Below are positions 1 through 8,318 of a stretch of 15,621 nt of DNA, in pieces. The notes beneath the pieces are model-generated. The model did not search any database. It was not told where the DNA came from and saw nothing but the letters and a program-made list of their open reading frames with translations. Positions within the stretch are counted from its first letter, which is position 1; each line of letters starts with the position of its first letter. This DNA comes from Willaertia magna. Taxonomy: Eukaryota; Heterolobosea; Eutetramitea; Acrasida; Naegleriidae. The DNA is taken from positions 1 through 15,621 of the forward strand of contig CADWAF010000991.1 of assembly GCA_902984215.1 (NCBI GenBank), written 5' to 3'. The position numbers and the translations under genes are program-made.

Positions 1-13
1 TTTTAAAAAAAAA
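1..13 (+). promoter_or_regulatory. T4-A9 tract directly before the start codon
   Basis: Four T then nine A residues run straight into the ATG of the F-box/LRR gene. The same arrangement is found at 14231-14243 on the other strand and similar ones at 4179-4195, 6973-6979 and 14398-14406. It may be a leader or initiation element. Confidence 0.4.
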
Positions 14-1708
14 ATGCAGACTGGTACAAAAGAGAAAAGCACCCCAGCCCCGAAGGTTGAAAACAATGGAAGGAAAAAAAGGAAGATTGAATTAAACTTT
101 TGTTTTACGACTGAAATTATATTTGAAATAATTCAATATTTTGAAGATCCAAATGACTATCTTAATTTAGCTCAGTTAAATAAATATTATTATGAAACAA
201 TGTTAATTAATGATAGTTATTTATTTAATAAATTTACTGATATTTTAATACAGTTTATGAGAATTAAATTATCAAATAATTTACCTAATTACATGTTTAA
301 AATTCAAAAACTAAATATTACTTCTAGTAATAGTGATTTTAATTTATTACAAAAGTTTACAAATTTAAAATATTTTCAGGTCGAATGTGTACGTAATAAT
401 TATTGTAAATTAAATGAAACATCATTTACAAATTTAAAACAATTAACAAGTTTAAATATTTCAAAGAACAATAAACTACATGATGAATGGTTAAAAGATT
501 TACATAATTTAACTGAGCTTAAAATAACCTCATGTGAGAACATTAAGGGAGATTGTTTCAATCACTTTAAACAATTAAAGTATTTAGATATTTATAATTG
601 TAATAAAATAACAGATGATTGTTTAAATAATTTCAATAATTTAGTATGTTTAAATATTATACAATGTAAAAAAATAACTGGAACATGTTTAATAAATTTA
701 AAAAAATTACAAAAATTAACCATTGACATACAAGACATTTCAGGATTAAAATATTTAGAATATTTAATTTATTTAACAACTTTAAATATTATTATAAATA
801 TACAAACTAATGAACAAATAGATTTATCATTTTTACAATTTTTAACAAAAATTGTAACTCTTAAAATTAAATTTAATGTTCTTTGTAATATTAATGACAG
901 TTATTTCTTCAATTTAACATGTTTAAAATCTTTAAAGCTTACTAATTTGCTCCCTTATGACATGTTAGAATTTAAAGGCAATTGTTTTAAATATTTAATG
1001 AGCTTAGAAACACTTTCATTAAATAAAATTTTATTTGATGAACAAAATATTAAATATTTAACAAATGTAGTTAATTTAACAATTAAATATATTGAAGAAA
1101 TTAAGATAAATGAAAAATTTTTAAATTTAAAAAACCTTTACAAATTGTGTATAACTGATTGTTTAACTGTAAATATTAAAGAAAATTTACAATCATTGCG
1201 AATTGTAAAAATATTCGAAAGCGAAGTTTTTGGTAATTTTAATTGTTTTCCAAATTTAAAAGAACTAATTTTATATCACACAAATGTAAAAGATAAACAA
1301 ATAATGAATTTAGATAAATTACAGAGTTTAGAAATATATCCTTCAATAACAGGAGAATGTTTAGCTAGTTTAACACAATTAAAGAAATTAGATGTGCAAG
1401 ATATTAAAGAATATAAATATTTGTCATATTTAAAGAATTTAACTGATCTTTCAATTCGATGTACAAGTATTAAAGACCAAGACTTAAATACACTTACTAA
1501 TTTGAAATATTTAGATATTTCATGTTGTGCAAATATAAAATCTGGAAAGTTTTTATTAAATATGAATGATTTAATTGAATTGACGTGTTTCGACCTCGTT
1601 AAGTATACCGGAACAGGATTGGACAATTTAAAAAACAAAATTAAGAATGATGGTGTTACACTGTACGAATATTATAAGGAGAATAACGGCAGACATTTAG
1701 ACAACTGA
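14..1708 (+). CDS. F-box/leucine-rich-repeat protein (FBXL-like)
   Basis: A 564-residue protein with a short basic N-terminus, an F-box-like segment at about residues 27-73 (FTTEIIFEIIQYFEDPND followed by LNLAQLNKYYYE), and then leucine-rich repeats from about residue 100 to 545. The repeats are about 24 residues long with a pattern such as LKYLDIYNCNKITDDCL; the recurring Cys/Asn and the I-T-D/G-x-C-L core match the cysteine-containing LRR type common in F-box proteins. By family knowledge the F-box would bind Skp1 in an SCF ubiquitin ligase and the LRR arc would bind the substrate, which cannot be named from sequence. The ATG follows a T4-A9 run directly. The gene ends convergently 26 bp from the next gene on the other strand. 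The F-box is divergent, so the LRR call is safer than the F-box call. Confidence 0.82.
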   Translation: MQTGTKEKSTPAPKVENNGRKKRKIELNFCFTTEIIFEIIQYFEDPNDYLNLAQLNKYYYETMLINDSYLFNKFTDILIQFMRIKLSNNLPNYMFKIQKLNITSSNSDFNLLQKFTNLKYFQVECVRNNYCKLNETSFTNLKQLTSLNISKNNKLHDEWLKDLHNLTELKITSCENIKGDCFNHFKQLKYLDIYNCNKITDDCLNNFNNLVCLNIIQCKKITGTCLINLKKLQKLTIDIQDISGLKYLEYLIYLTTLNIIINIQTNEQIDLSFLQFLTKIVTLKIKFNVLCNINDSYFFNLTCLKSLKLTNLLPYDMLEFKGNCFKYLMSLETLSLNKILFDEQNIKYLTNVVNLTIKYIEEIKINEKFLNLKNLYKLCITDCLTVNIKENLQSLRIVKIFESEVFGNFNCFPNLKELILYHTNVKDKQIMNLDKLQSLEIYPSITGECLASLTQLKKLDVQDIKEYKYLSYLKNLTDLSIRCTSIKDQDLNTLTNLKYLDISCCANIKSGKFLLNMNDLIELTCFDLVKYTGTGLDNLKNKIKNDGVTLYEYYKENNGRHLDN

Positions 1709-1734
1709 ATGAGTTAAATCTTTAAGTGTAATAT

Positions 1735-3016
1735 TTATTTTGGAATGTTGAATGCAGAGCAAGTAGTTTGTTGGTAAGGACCATTATATTTATAACAACA
1801 TTGATATAAATTACTGTTAGATGAGTCAACTACTTCTTGGCATTGATTTGAACTATCAACTAAATTAGTTAAACCTCCTTTGATAGTATCTACAGTGACA
1901 ATAGCAGCACCTAAATTATCTGTTTCACCCTTAATACAAGATAAAACTACTTTTGCATTATTTAAAGCATTACTTCCACTAAGCAATGTGTCACAATATA
2001 AATGATTGTTGGATCCGACAGCAAACTTTAAAACCAATGAATATGCATTGCCTGATGATTTAACCATTTGATATTTTCTAAATAGTTGATTACTATATGT
2101 TCTACTCATCTTAGGGCCACTGTAAGTAATTTCAAATACAGAAAGCATAAATTCATTATTTGCTAATGGAATAAGAAGTACATTTAAACTATCATCATTG
2201 TTATCATTTTGTTTAAATGAAACGTTAAACTTTCCAACTAATTCTCCTGCCTTTCTATCATAAACCGTTAAGGTCATATTAAAGTAGGAAACTGAGGAAA
2301 CAACTATAACGTCATTTAGTAAAACGTAATCGCTTTTTCCGGTTGGATATCTTGTTAATTCTTTACCATTGTCAGCATTAAACTTGTGAATTCCATCAGT
2401 AGAAGTTGCATAAACAATATTCACACCATTTTCTTGAACAGCAATTCCCTTAACGAAATTGCCAGAAACAACTTTCCAAGCAATCTTTCCTCTCCTAACA
2501 TAACAATAATTTTAGATCTATCATTTGTCATAATTACGTTATTACGTAATAGTGGATCAGATTCCAAACTATTTAAAACTAATTTAAAATTACTAAGGTT
2601 GGATGAAATATTATAAAGAGCTACCTCTCCGTTTAAACCACGTCCAAAGAGAACAAAAGCATTTCCTTGATTGTCATAAACGTAGTTAGTATTACCTCCA
2701 GATAAACCTTGTTTATAAAACATTTGAGGTAATACTTCACCATTCTTACGGGAAACAAAACGCATGACTGTAGCTGTTCCCCCATATCCATCAAGTTCAG
2801 TATCCACTAAATAAATAACATTATTCTTTTCGTTTACGTTGATTTTTTGGACTCCGTAATCATCAATAACTTGAGATTGCCATACAGGATCAATTCCATT
2901 ACCCTTATTTTCCCCCCTCAGCTTAATTGTTCTACCTACACCGTCAAATTTGAATCAAATAAGCTGAAAACGCTGTTGGAGTTTGCACTATTTGAGAAAA
3001 TTGAAATGTCTGTTGA
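1735..3016 (-). pseudogene. Broken PQQ-like beta-propeller protein, 5' truncated, two frame breaks
   Basis: Three consecutive minus-strand open segments read as one protein. The first runs from 3016 to about 2945 (SIFSNSANSNSVFSLFDSN), the second from about 2954 to about 2490 (including KINVNEKNNVIYLVDTELDG and GNAFVLFGRGLNGEVALYNI), and the third from about 2511 to 1735 (including VYATSTDGIHKFNADNGKEL and LTVYDRKAGELVGKF). Short blades with a D-x-x-x-G-x-x-L turn resemble quinoprotein-type (PQQ-like) propellers, and the Cys-containing C-terminus suggests an extracellular or luminal protein. Both joins need the same kind of one-base frame change, and no plausible GT-AG intron spans either. 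No start codon or signal peptide is present: in the first frame a TAA lies directly upstream at 3017-3019. The shift sites could be assembly errors, but the missing 5' end next to another truncated gene favours a decayed gene. Stop TAA is at 1735-1737. Confidence 0.65.
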
Positions 3017-3035
3017 TTACCTCTTTTATTTAACA
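3014..3035 (-). other. Probable rearrangement joint between two truncated genes
   Basis: On the minus strand the RCC1 gene breaks off at 3030 just after entering a BTB domain. The open propeller frame begins at 3016, without start codon, signal peptide or promoter-sized spacer. Only 13 bp separate the two. The simplest reading is that a deletion, or another end-joining event, removed the 3' part of one gene and the 5' part of its downstream neighbour. No repeat or target-site duplication was noticed here. This is inference from the two missing ends. Confidence 0.5.
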
Positions 3036-4178
3036 TTCTTTAATAACAAAGTTGACGTCAACTAATTTACTAGCCTTAAGTGATTCATACAGTTGTAAAT
3101 TAAATAAATTATATTCATTTTCATAAACTATATCCTCTTTAATTTCATAATTAGTAATTAAAATAAAAACCTTTGTTCCCATTAATAAAGGATAAATAAA
3201 TTTATCTTTAGTGTTTTCCACTATTTTTAATGGAACAAATATATTTGATTTTTTTATACCAAAATTTGGGGGTGAGCCACTTGTGTAAATCATTCCATCT
3301 TTTTTCATAAAAGAAAATCCATTATATGATTTATAAAATCTAATTTGATTATCTTTAATTTTCAAGTTATTTAATTTAGTATAGGCAAATAAATTTTGTT
3401 CAGTACCAGTCCCAAGTTGACCATTTCCGTTATATCCAGTTACATACACTTCATTATTTTCTGATAAAATAAAAGAACTTGATAAATCAGAAAATATTTT
3501 ACAAACTTTAAATGGTAATACAACTTTTGTAAAACCAAAGATATCGGCAAATGTATTTTTTTCATTTATCCCCAAAGCTCCATTTAAATTACTTCCAGTT
3601 GTATAAATATCTCCATTAAAATTTAATAAAATTGAATAACGATATCCACATTGAATATCTTTAACTTTCATTTCATTAATTTTTGTAAATTCTCTACATT
3701 CTTTAATTTCTTTTGGTAAACCTAATTGTCCATCATGGTTATGGCCATAACCGTAAATGAAATGGTCAGTTGTTAAAATAAAAATATGATTTGATTCATT
3801 TCTTATTGTTTTAATTTTATCTATAAAAATTAAATCTTCTCTTTTTGTCAATCCCCGTGTAAAGTTACCAAAAAAAGTACCAGTAACAAAAAATTCATTA
3901 CAATCATTTACAATAATTGTATAAGTGTCACTACATATTAAAAACTTAATTATCCCAAATTTAACGTAATTAATTTCTAAAAACTCTTCCGTTGAATTTG
4001 GATCTAAACCGGTTTGTCCTTTATAATTACTTCCATAAACAAAAACTTTATTATTCATTGTTACAATAACAATATGACTATCTCCATATTTAATAAATTT
4101 AATTTTTTCAAAATCTAAATTCTTTAATAAATTACTTTTATTCTTTTGGTTCTTAAGTTCAAGACTAATTAGTTTCAT
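3030..4178 (-). CDS. RCC1-repeat protein, truncated at the start of a BTB domain
   Basis: A 382-residue protein made of RCC1-type blades, seen as repeated strands of the form VFVYGSNYKGQTGLD (about 45-59), IYGYGHNHDGQLGL (141-154), IYTTGSNLNGALG (191-203) and VYVTGYNGNGQLGTG (244-258). RCC1 blades form a seven-bladed propeller. Without further motifs the partner is unknown, so this is not necessarily a Ran exchange factor. The last residues, LYESLKASKLVDVNFVIKEC, match the opening helix and first strand (xDVxFVI) of a BTB domain as found in RCC1-BTB adaptor proteins of Cul3 ligases, and then a TAA follows at once. The BTB domain is therefore almost wholly missing. The start ATG is preceded by a T9-A8 run. 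The coding sequence is otherwise open and may still be expressed, but it is probably a 3'-truncated gene. Confidence 0.78.
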   Translation of the reverse strand: MKLISLELKNQKNKSNLLKNLDFEKIKFIKYGDSHIVIVTMNNKVFVYGSNYKGQTGLDPNSTEEFLEINYVKFGIIKFLICSDTYTIIVNDCNEFFVTGTFFGNFTRGLTKREDLIFIDKIKTIRNESNHIFILTTDHFIYGYGHNHDGQLGLPKEIKECREFTKINEMKVKDIQCGYRYSILLNFNGDIYTTGSNLNGALGINEKNTFADIFGFTKVVLPFKVCKIFSDLSSSFILSENNEVYVTGYNGNGQLGTGTEQNLFAYTKLNNLKIKDNQIRFYKSYNGFSFMKKDGMIYTSGSPPNFGIKKSNIFVPLKIVENTKDKFIYPLLMGTKVFILITNYEIKEDIVYENEYNLFNLQLYESLKASKLVDVNFVIKEC

Positions 4179-4195
4179 TTTTTTTTAAAAAAAAA
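4179..4195 (-). promoter_or_regulatory. T9-A8 tract directly before the RCC1 gene start
   Basis: On the minus strand nine T then eight A residues abut the ATG at 4178, the longest T-A step of this kind in the window. Confidence 0.4.
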
Positions 4196-4268
4196 CCTCG
4201 GACTTTTTAAATTTTACAATAAAAGAATATTTAATAAATTAAAGTAACAATTATTTACAAAAAAGAAA

Positions 4269-4550
4269 TTAAAAAGTACTCATCATAACAGCTGCAACCA
4301 CTACTCCAGGAAACCAACCTAAAATTGTCAATATTAAAATACAACAATCCATTACGCCACATAAAAAATAATAATTTGTACAACATCCTATTCCAGTTTC
4401 TGTATTTTCAATTTCCGTTTTTTTTCGTTCATAAATCATTAATAAATATGGAATTATAGGTGGAAATAGAAAGACAAATATCCAACCAATTATTAGTAAT
4501 TGTTCTCTTAGATTTTTTAGTGGTGGTTTTAATTCTGTTTTAAATGTCAT
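4269..4550 (-). CDS. Small Pmp3/UPF0057-like two-helix membrane protein
   Basis: A 93-residue protein with two hydrophobic segments, about residues 18-40 (with a PP pair at 30-31) and 62-91. The second contains ILILTILGWFPGVVVAAVMM, which follows the pattern LTxLGxxPGxxxA of the Pmp3/stress-induced hydrophobic peptide family; the Pro-Pro in the first helix also fits. Pmp3 proteins are plasma-membrane proteolipids of about 55 residues that affect membrane potential and salt tolerance. This one is longer, having a 15-residue polar N-terminus and a loop of about 20 residues (YERKKTEIENTETGIGCC) between the helices. The cysteines near the second helix could be lipidated, but that is a guess. It lies 90 bp downstream of the RCC1 gene start and is divergent from the DUF4139 gene. 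Confidence 0.68.
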   Translation of the reverse strand: MTFKTELKPPLKNLREQLLIIGWIFVFLFPPIIPYLLMIYERKKTEIENTETGIGCCTNYYFLCGVMDCCILILTILGWFPGVVVAAVMMSTF

Positions 4551-4970
4551 TTTGTTTTTTTATTTATTTATAATTTGTTTTTAAAATTGTTTATTTAAAT
4601 TACTATTTAAAATTAACACTTAAAATTATTGTTAAAAATTATTAAAATTGGTTATCGGAAAGTGGAAAAAAAGTGACCTCTTGTGATCTCTCTATTTTTT
4701 ATTTAATCATTTTTACAACACATTGTTCTCAGGTGGATGTGAACTTAAAGATACTGTTGTTTTTATAAAAATTTAAGAGAATGATCAACATTTACAACAG
4801 TATATTTATTGGGTAAAATAAATTTACAAAAAAAAATAATGCTTTGTTGTTAAGACCAATCGTTTTTATTTGTAGACTAGAAACGTGTTTTTTGAAATCG
4901 TGTTTTTCAATTTAAAAAAGGAAAATAACATTTTAGCCCAAAAGATCATATGTAAAAAACGAACAATAGA
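4551..4970. promoter_or_regulatory. Divergent intergenic region (420 bp)
   Basis: This stretch separates the start codons of the Pmp3-like gene (minus) and the DUF4139 gene (plus), so it should hold both promoters. It is AT-rich with T and A runs. No tRNA B-box, credible small coding sequence or clear inverted repeat was seen. The only distinctive part is a slightly more GC-rich patch around 4650-4750. No specific promoter motif can be named. Confidence 0.4.
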
Positions 4971-6887
4971 ATGAAACAATTTAACGTTTTAATTTTCTTG
5001 TTAGGTATTATTATTTCTTCTTATTTGCTTCTATTAGTTCTTGCGGAACAACAAGAACAACAACAACCAAGTAATGACAAAACAAATTTTAATTTTCATG
5101 TAAATTCCGATGCGAAAGAAACCTATGTAACCTTCTACCAAAACCAAAAAGCCTTTGTAGAAAGAATTTTTGGACCAATTGACTTGAACAATGGACAAAC
5201 TGATTTCGATTTAGAAATAAAAGGTTTATCACCTTACATTGATGAACAAAGCCTTTCTTTTAATACCAAACCTATTATCATTGATACTGAAACATCTAAA
5301 AGTAACGATAATAAGCAAACTCCAACAAGTAGCAGTTCTTTATACGTTTTAGAGACTTTATTTTCTAAAACGAAACATAACAGCGTTACTGAATTGACTC
5401 AAAAACTTGATAAATTATTAGATGAAGAAAGAACTTATAATGCAGAATTACAAGACTTAAAACATTTAAAACAGGTTTGGCTTAACACTTTATCTTCAAT
5501 TCCTACCAATTCAAAAGATCCATTATCATTTGGAACAAAGGTTGAAGAATCTAAAACTATTCTTTCAGGTCTAACAAAACAAATTATTGAAAAGGAAAAT
5601 ATTCATTCTAAATTATTAAAAGATATTGATGAAGTAAAGGAAGAAATTAATAAGATTGAAAATCCTAAAGTCAACCTAAAAAACCTTAAAGTTAAATTCC
5701 AATTTATTACTTCAAAAGTTTCCTCAAAGGGTGCTACTTCTAATTCCCAAGAAAGCGCTAATTCATTCTACATTTCATTTAAATATGTAATTGATACTAA
5801 TGGAGGATTTCGTTGGGATCCAATTTATACTTTAGATGTAAATAGTGCAAAACAAGTTGGTAGATTAGTTTATGAGGCTGATATTATACAAAGTTCAGGA
5901 GAAGATTTTACTAATGCAATACTATCATTAAGCACTGCTTCCTTAACGATGGCAGCTTCTATGCCTGAAATTCTACCTTTAACTTTAGATCAATTAGGAA
6001 TTTATTTGTCTGGAAATAGACAGTACTACAAACCGTCATCTCAATTCTCTCAAGTTTATCCTGAATCACAATACCTAGCGAAAGCAAGCTACCAAGCTTT
6101 TGCTTCAGATAGTATCGAAGCAGGAGCAGCGCCTACAACAGGGAATATTCATCAAAATGCATTGAATTCATATCTTACCTATGAAATTTCAAGAAAGATG
6201 ACTATTCTTTCTCAACATGACTCACCAAATAGATTAAAAACAAAGGTATTGATAGGTTTTATTCAATTAGATACCATGTGGTATCATAAGGCTGTTCCTA
6301 AACAAAGTACTAATGCTTATACCAAAATGAATTTAAAAAACAAATCTAATTTACAATTAATTCCTGGACCATTAAATGTTTTAGTAGATCATTCATTAAT
6401 TTCTCAAACATCGATTGACCGTGACATTTTCCCAGAAGAAATGATTGAATTAAATACTGGTATTGATCCAAAAGTTAAAATTAAGGTCCTAGATCGTTCC
6501 AAGACTGAAGATTCAGAAGGATGGTTTAAAAAAACTGGAAAAGTTAGAGTTACTATGAAAGTACAAGTTGAAAATACAAAAGATGTACCAATTAACATGA
6601 CTATTATTGATGCTCTTCCAAAAGCCTCAGCACAAGATGCTTCAAAGAATGTTAAAGTTGAATTAAGTCAACCACAATTTAATGGTGATGAAACTACAGA
6701 TCTAAGTAGTCTATTTCAATCTTTAAAGAAAGAAGTAGAAACTGAAAAGAAATACTTTGAAAAATCTACTCAAACGCAAATGTCAATTAAAAGAAGTAAT
6801 TTTACACTTAAAAGACAATTTGAACTAAAAGCTAAAGAAAAAAGAATATTACTTTTAGATTTCGTAGTTTCCTACGATAAAGAATAA
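4971..6887 (+). CDS. Secreted DUF4140/DUF4139 (mucoidy inhibitor A-like) protein
   Basis: A 638-residue protein. Residues 1-25 form a signal peptide or signal anchor (hydrophobic LIFLLGIIISSYLLLLVLA). Residues about 50-105 match the N-terminal DUF4140 sandwich (VTFYQNQKAFVERIFGPIDL). Residues about 138-231 are charged and likely coiled-coil. Residues about 265-638 match DUF4139: FKYVIDTNGGFRWDPIYTLDV, then YEADIIQSSGEDFTNAILSLS, then LQLIPGPLNVLVDHSLISQT and PEEMIELNTGIDPKVKIKV. The domain order and length match the family found in bacteria and many protists and fungi. Its molecular role is not established; the family name comes from a bacterial gene. The protein ends at the normal domain end (KRILLLDFVVSYDKE), so it is complete. 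The start is fixed by the signal peptide; its leader lacks the long A run seen in other genes here. Confidence 0.85.
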   Translation: MKQFNVLIFLLGIIISSYLLLLVLAEQQEQQQPSNDKTNFNFHVNSDAKETYVTFYQNQKAFVERIFGPIDLNNGQTDFDLEIKGLSPYIDEQSLSFNTKPIIIDTETSKSNDNKQTPTSSSSLYVLETLFSKTKHNSVTELTQKLDKLLDEERTYNAELQDLKHLKQVWLNTLSSIPTNSKDPLSFGTKVEESKTILSGLTKQIIEKENIHSKLLKDIDEVKEEINKIENPKVNLKNLKVKFQFITSKVSSKGATSNSQESANSFYISFKYVIDTNGGFRWDPIYTLDVNSAKQVGRLVYEADIIQSSGEDFTNAILSLSTASLTMAASMPEILPLTLDQLGIYLSGNRQYYKPSSQFSQVYPESQYLAKASYQAFASDSIEAGAAPTTGNIHQNALNSYLTYEISRKMTILSQHDSPNRLKTKVLIGFIQLDTMWYHKAVPKQSTNAYTKMNLKNKSNLQLIPGPLNVLVDHSLISQTSIDRDIFPEEMIELNTGIDPKVKIKVLDRSKTEDSEGWFKKTGKVRVTMKVQVENTKDVPINMTIIDALPKASAQDASKNVKVELSQPQFNGDETTDLSSLFQSLKKEVETEKKYFEKSTQTQMSIKRSNFTLKRQFELKAKEKRILLLDFVVSYDKE

Positions 6888-6972
6888 TTTATAAGAACTT
6901 TTTTTTATTTAAATATTTATTGTAAAATATCCCCACAAATAATTATTGTTAGCCATAGATGTTTGTAAAATA

Positions 6973-6979
6973 AAAAAAA
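6973..6979 (+). promoter_or_regulatory. A7 tract directly before the second F-box gene start
   Basis: Seven A residues, preceded by AAAAT, abut the ATG at 6980. This is the weakest member of the set because no T run precedes it. Confidence 0.3.
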
Positions 6980-8026
6980 ATGTTCCACCTTTTACCAACA
7001 GAGATCTTTGAACAAATTATTTCTTTCATCGGAGACATTTGTTGCGTTTTACGAGTATTAAACAAAGATATTTTAAAGCGAGCTAATTTAGCGATATGTA
7101 AAATAAACATTTCAGTGTTGTATATTAAAGAATTAAATGAAAGAAATGATCAAGTAGATATTATTAGTGAGATGATTAAATTTTTACAAAATTTTTTACA
7201 TTTAAAAGAATTAATTATTCCAATTGAAGATATTGGAATTTATAATTTATTGTACATTTGTTCTTTTTTACCTTATTTAGAAAGATTAGAAACTCCAACC
7301 GTTATGAGTGTTGGATTTTATAATGAATTAATTGATTTATGTCCAAATTATAGAATATTGCAAATAGATTCTTCTTTTAGAATTACACAATTAAAGAAAA
7401 AAGAGAATTTTACAACTTTAGAATTTTTAAATAATAACAAAGATAGACTTTCTAGTCAATATATTAAAAATTTAATAAATACATTTAAAAATATAAATAC
7501 AATAGAAAATATTATAATTGATAATGAAATAAATAAATTAAAAGTACTAAAAGAATTATATAAAGATAAAATAATAAATATCCATTTCATTATAACACAT
7601 TCTGGTCATACTAAACTTTACAACACTTGTAAACAAAATGAATTAGTAATCAATTATTTTTCACAGAACTGGAAAATGTCAAAATTTGATATTTACGATG
7701 AAGATTTTAAAAGGATAAAAAATACATTACAAATAATTAAAGATATTAACAAAATAAATAAAATAAGTTTACAATTTTTAAATATTGGAAAAATAGTTTT
7801 GACAGAAAAAGAATTAGAAATTATAAATAATTTATTCCCAAATTTAAAAGAATTACAACTCTCCATTCCCAATTATTCAATTATTAAATTTATTTTTAAC
7901 ACTTTTCGCTCCATTACAAAAATTATTATAGTTCAATGTTATAAAAATCCAGAATACGTAAAAATTGCTAAAAAAGTTGAATTTAAAGACGAAAACCATT
8001 ACTTTACAATTTATAAACAACTTTAA
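6980..8026 (+). CDS. F-box protein with LRR-like C-terminal region
   Basis: A 348-residue protein starting with a short F-box at residues 2-40 (FHLLPTEIFEQIISFIGDIC, then VLRVLNKDILKRA). The rest is helical and leucine-rich with degenerate repeats, for example FLHLKELIIPIEDIG near 72-86 and FPNLKELQLSIPNYS near 285-299, like an LRR fold. Family knowledge suggests an SCF substrate receptor of unknown target. The ATG is preceded by seven A residues. Base composition is more AT-rich than the DUF4139 and KH genes beside it and similar to the first F-box gene of the window, as expected for a fast-evolving, lineage-specific family. Confidence 0.7.
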   Translation: MFHLLPTEIFEQIISFIGDICCVLRVLNKDILKRANLAICKINISVLYIKELNERNDQVDIISEMIKFLQNFLHLKELIIPIEDIGIYNLLYICSFLPYLERLETPTVMSVGFYNELIDLCPNYRILQIDSSFRITQLKKKENFTTLEFLNNNKDRLSSQYIKNLINTFKNINTIENIIIDNEINKLKVLKELYKDKIINIHFIITHSGHTKLYNTCKQNELVINYFSQNWKMSKFDIYDEDFKRIKNTLQIIKDINKINKISLQFLNIGKIVLTEKELEIINNLFPNLKELQLSIPNYSIIKFIFNTFRSITKIIIVQCYKNPEYVKIAKKVEFKDENHYFTIYKQL

Positions 8027-8318
8027 GACAAAATAATACTATTTTAACTAGGAGCCTATTACTTTAAACACATCCCCAATGTAATGTTGAGATTACAACT
8101 TATTAAAGAAATTGGATATCTTTCAACAATAAAACAAACACACAAGGACTTTGCGGTGTTTGGCCAAACTCTAGTTTTTTTGCAATTTCAAAAAAATAAA
8201 TTATTTCTTTGCGAAAAAAAAATAGTTTCACCTCTTCTTCAACAAACCGTTTTTTTTGAACGAATTTTTCACACTAAACGCTACAAGGCTTTGAAAAACT
8301 ACAGTAAAACAAACAGAA
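8027..8318 (+). promoter_or_regulatory. Intergenic region upstream of the KH gene (292 bp)
   Basis: This stretch lies between the second F-box gene and the KH-domain gene, both on the plus strand. It contains an 80-codon open frame at 8084-8326 whose translation has no recognisable domain and which overlaps the KH start; it is treated as untranslated leader or promoter DNA. No other structure was noticed. Confidence 0.35.

Noticed and set aside
1276..1638. Minus-strand open frame inside the F-box/LRR gene
   Set aside because: It is antisense to leucine-rich repeats; regular repeat codons leave the opposite strand open.
3005..3037. A possible 25-nt intron (GTTAAA...AACAG) that would extend the RCC1 protein
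   Set aside because: It is shorter than a workable intron, the donor is poor, and the following frame (TFQFSQIV...) does not resemble a BTB domain and soon stops.
2386..3065. Plus-strand open frames opposite the propeller gene (2386-2616 and 2847-3065)
   Set aside because: They are antisense to protein-like sequence and their translations have no domain or sensible composition. The second runs across the joint between the two truncated genes only by chance.
4551..4970. A tRNA or other structured RNA gene in the longest plain gap
   Set aside because: No B-box-like sequence, cloverleaf or strong inverted repeat could be found by eye.
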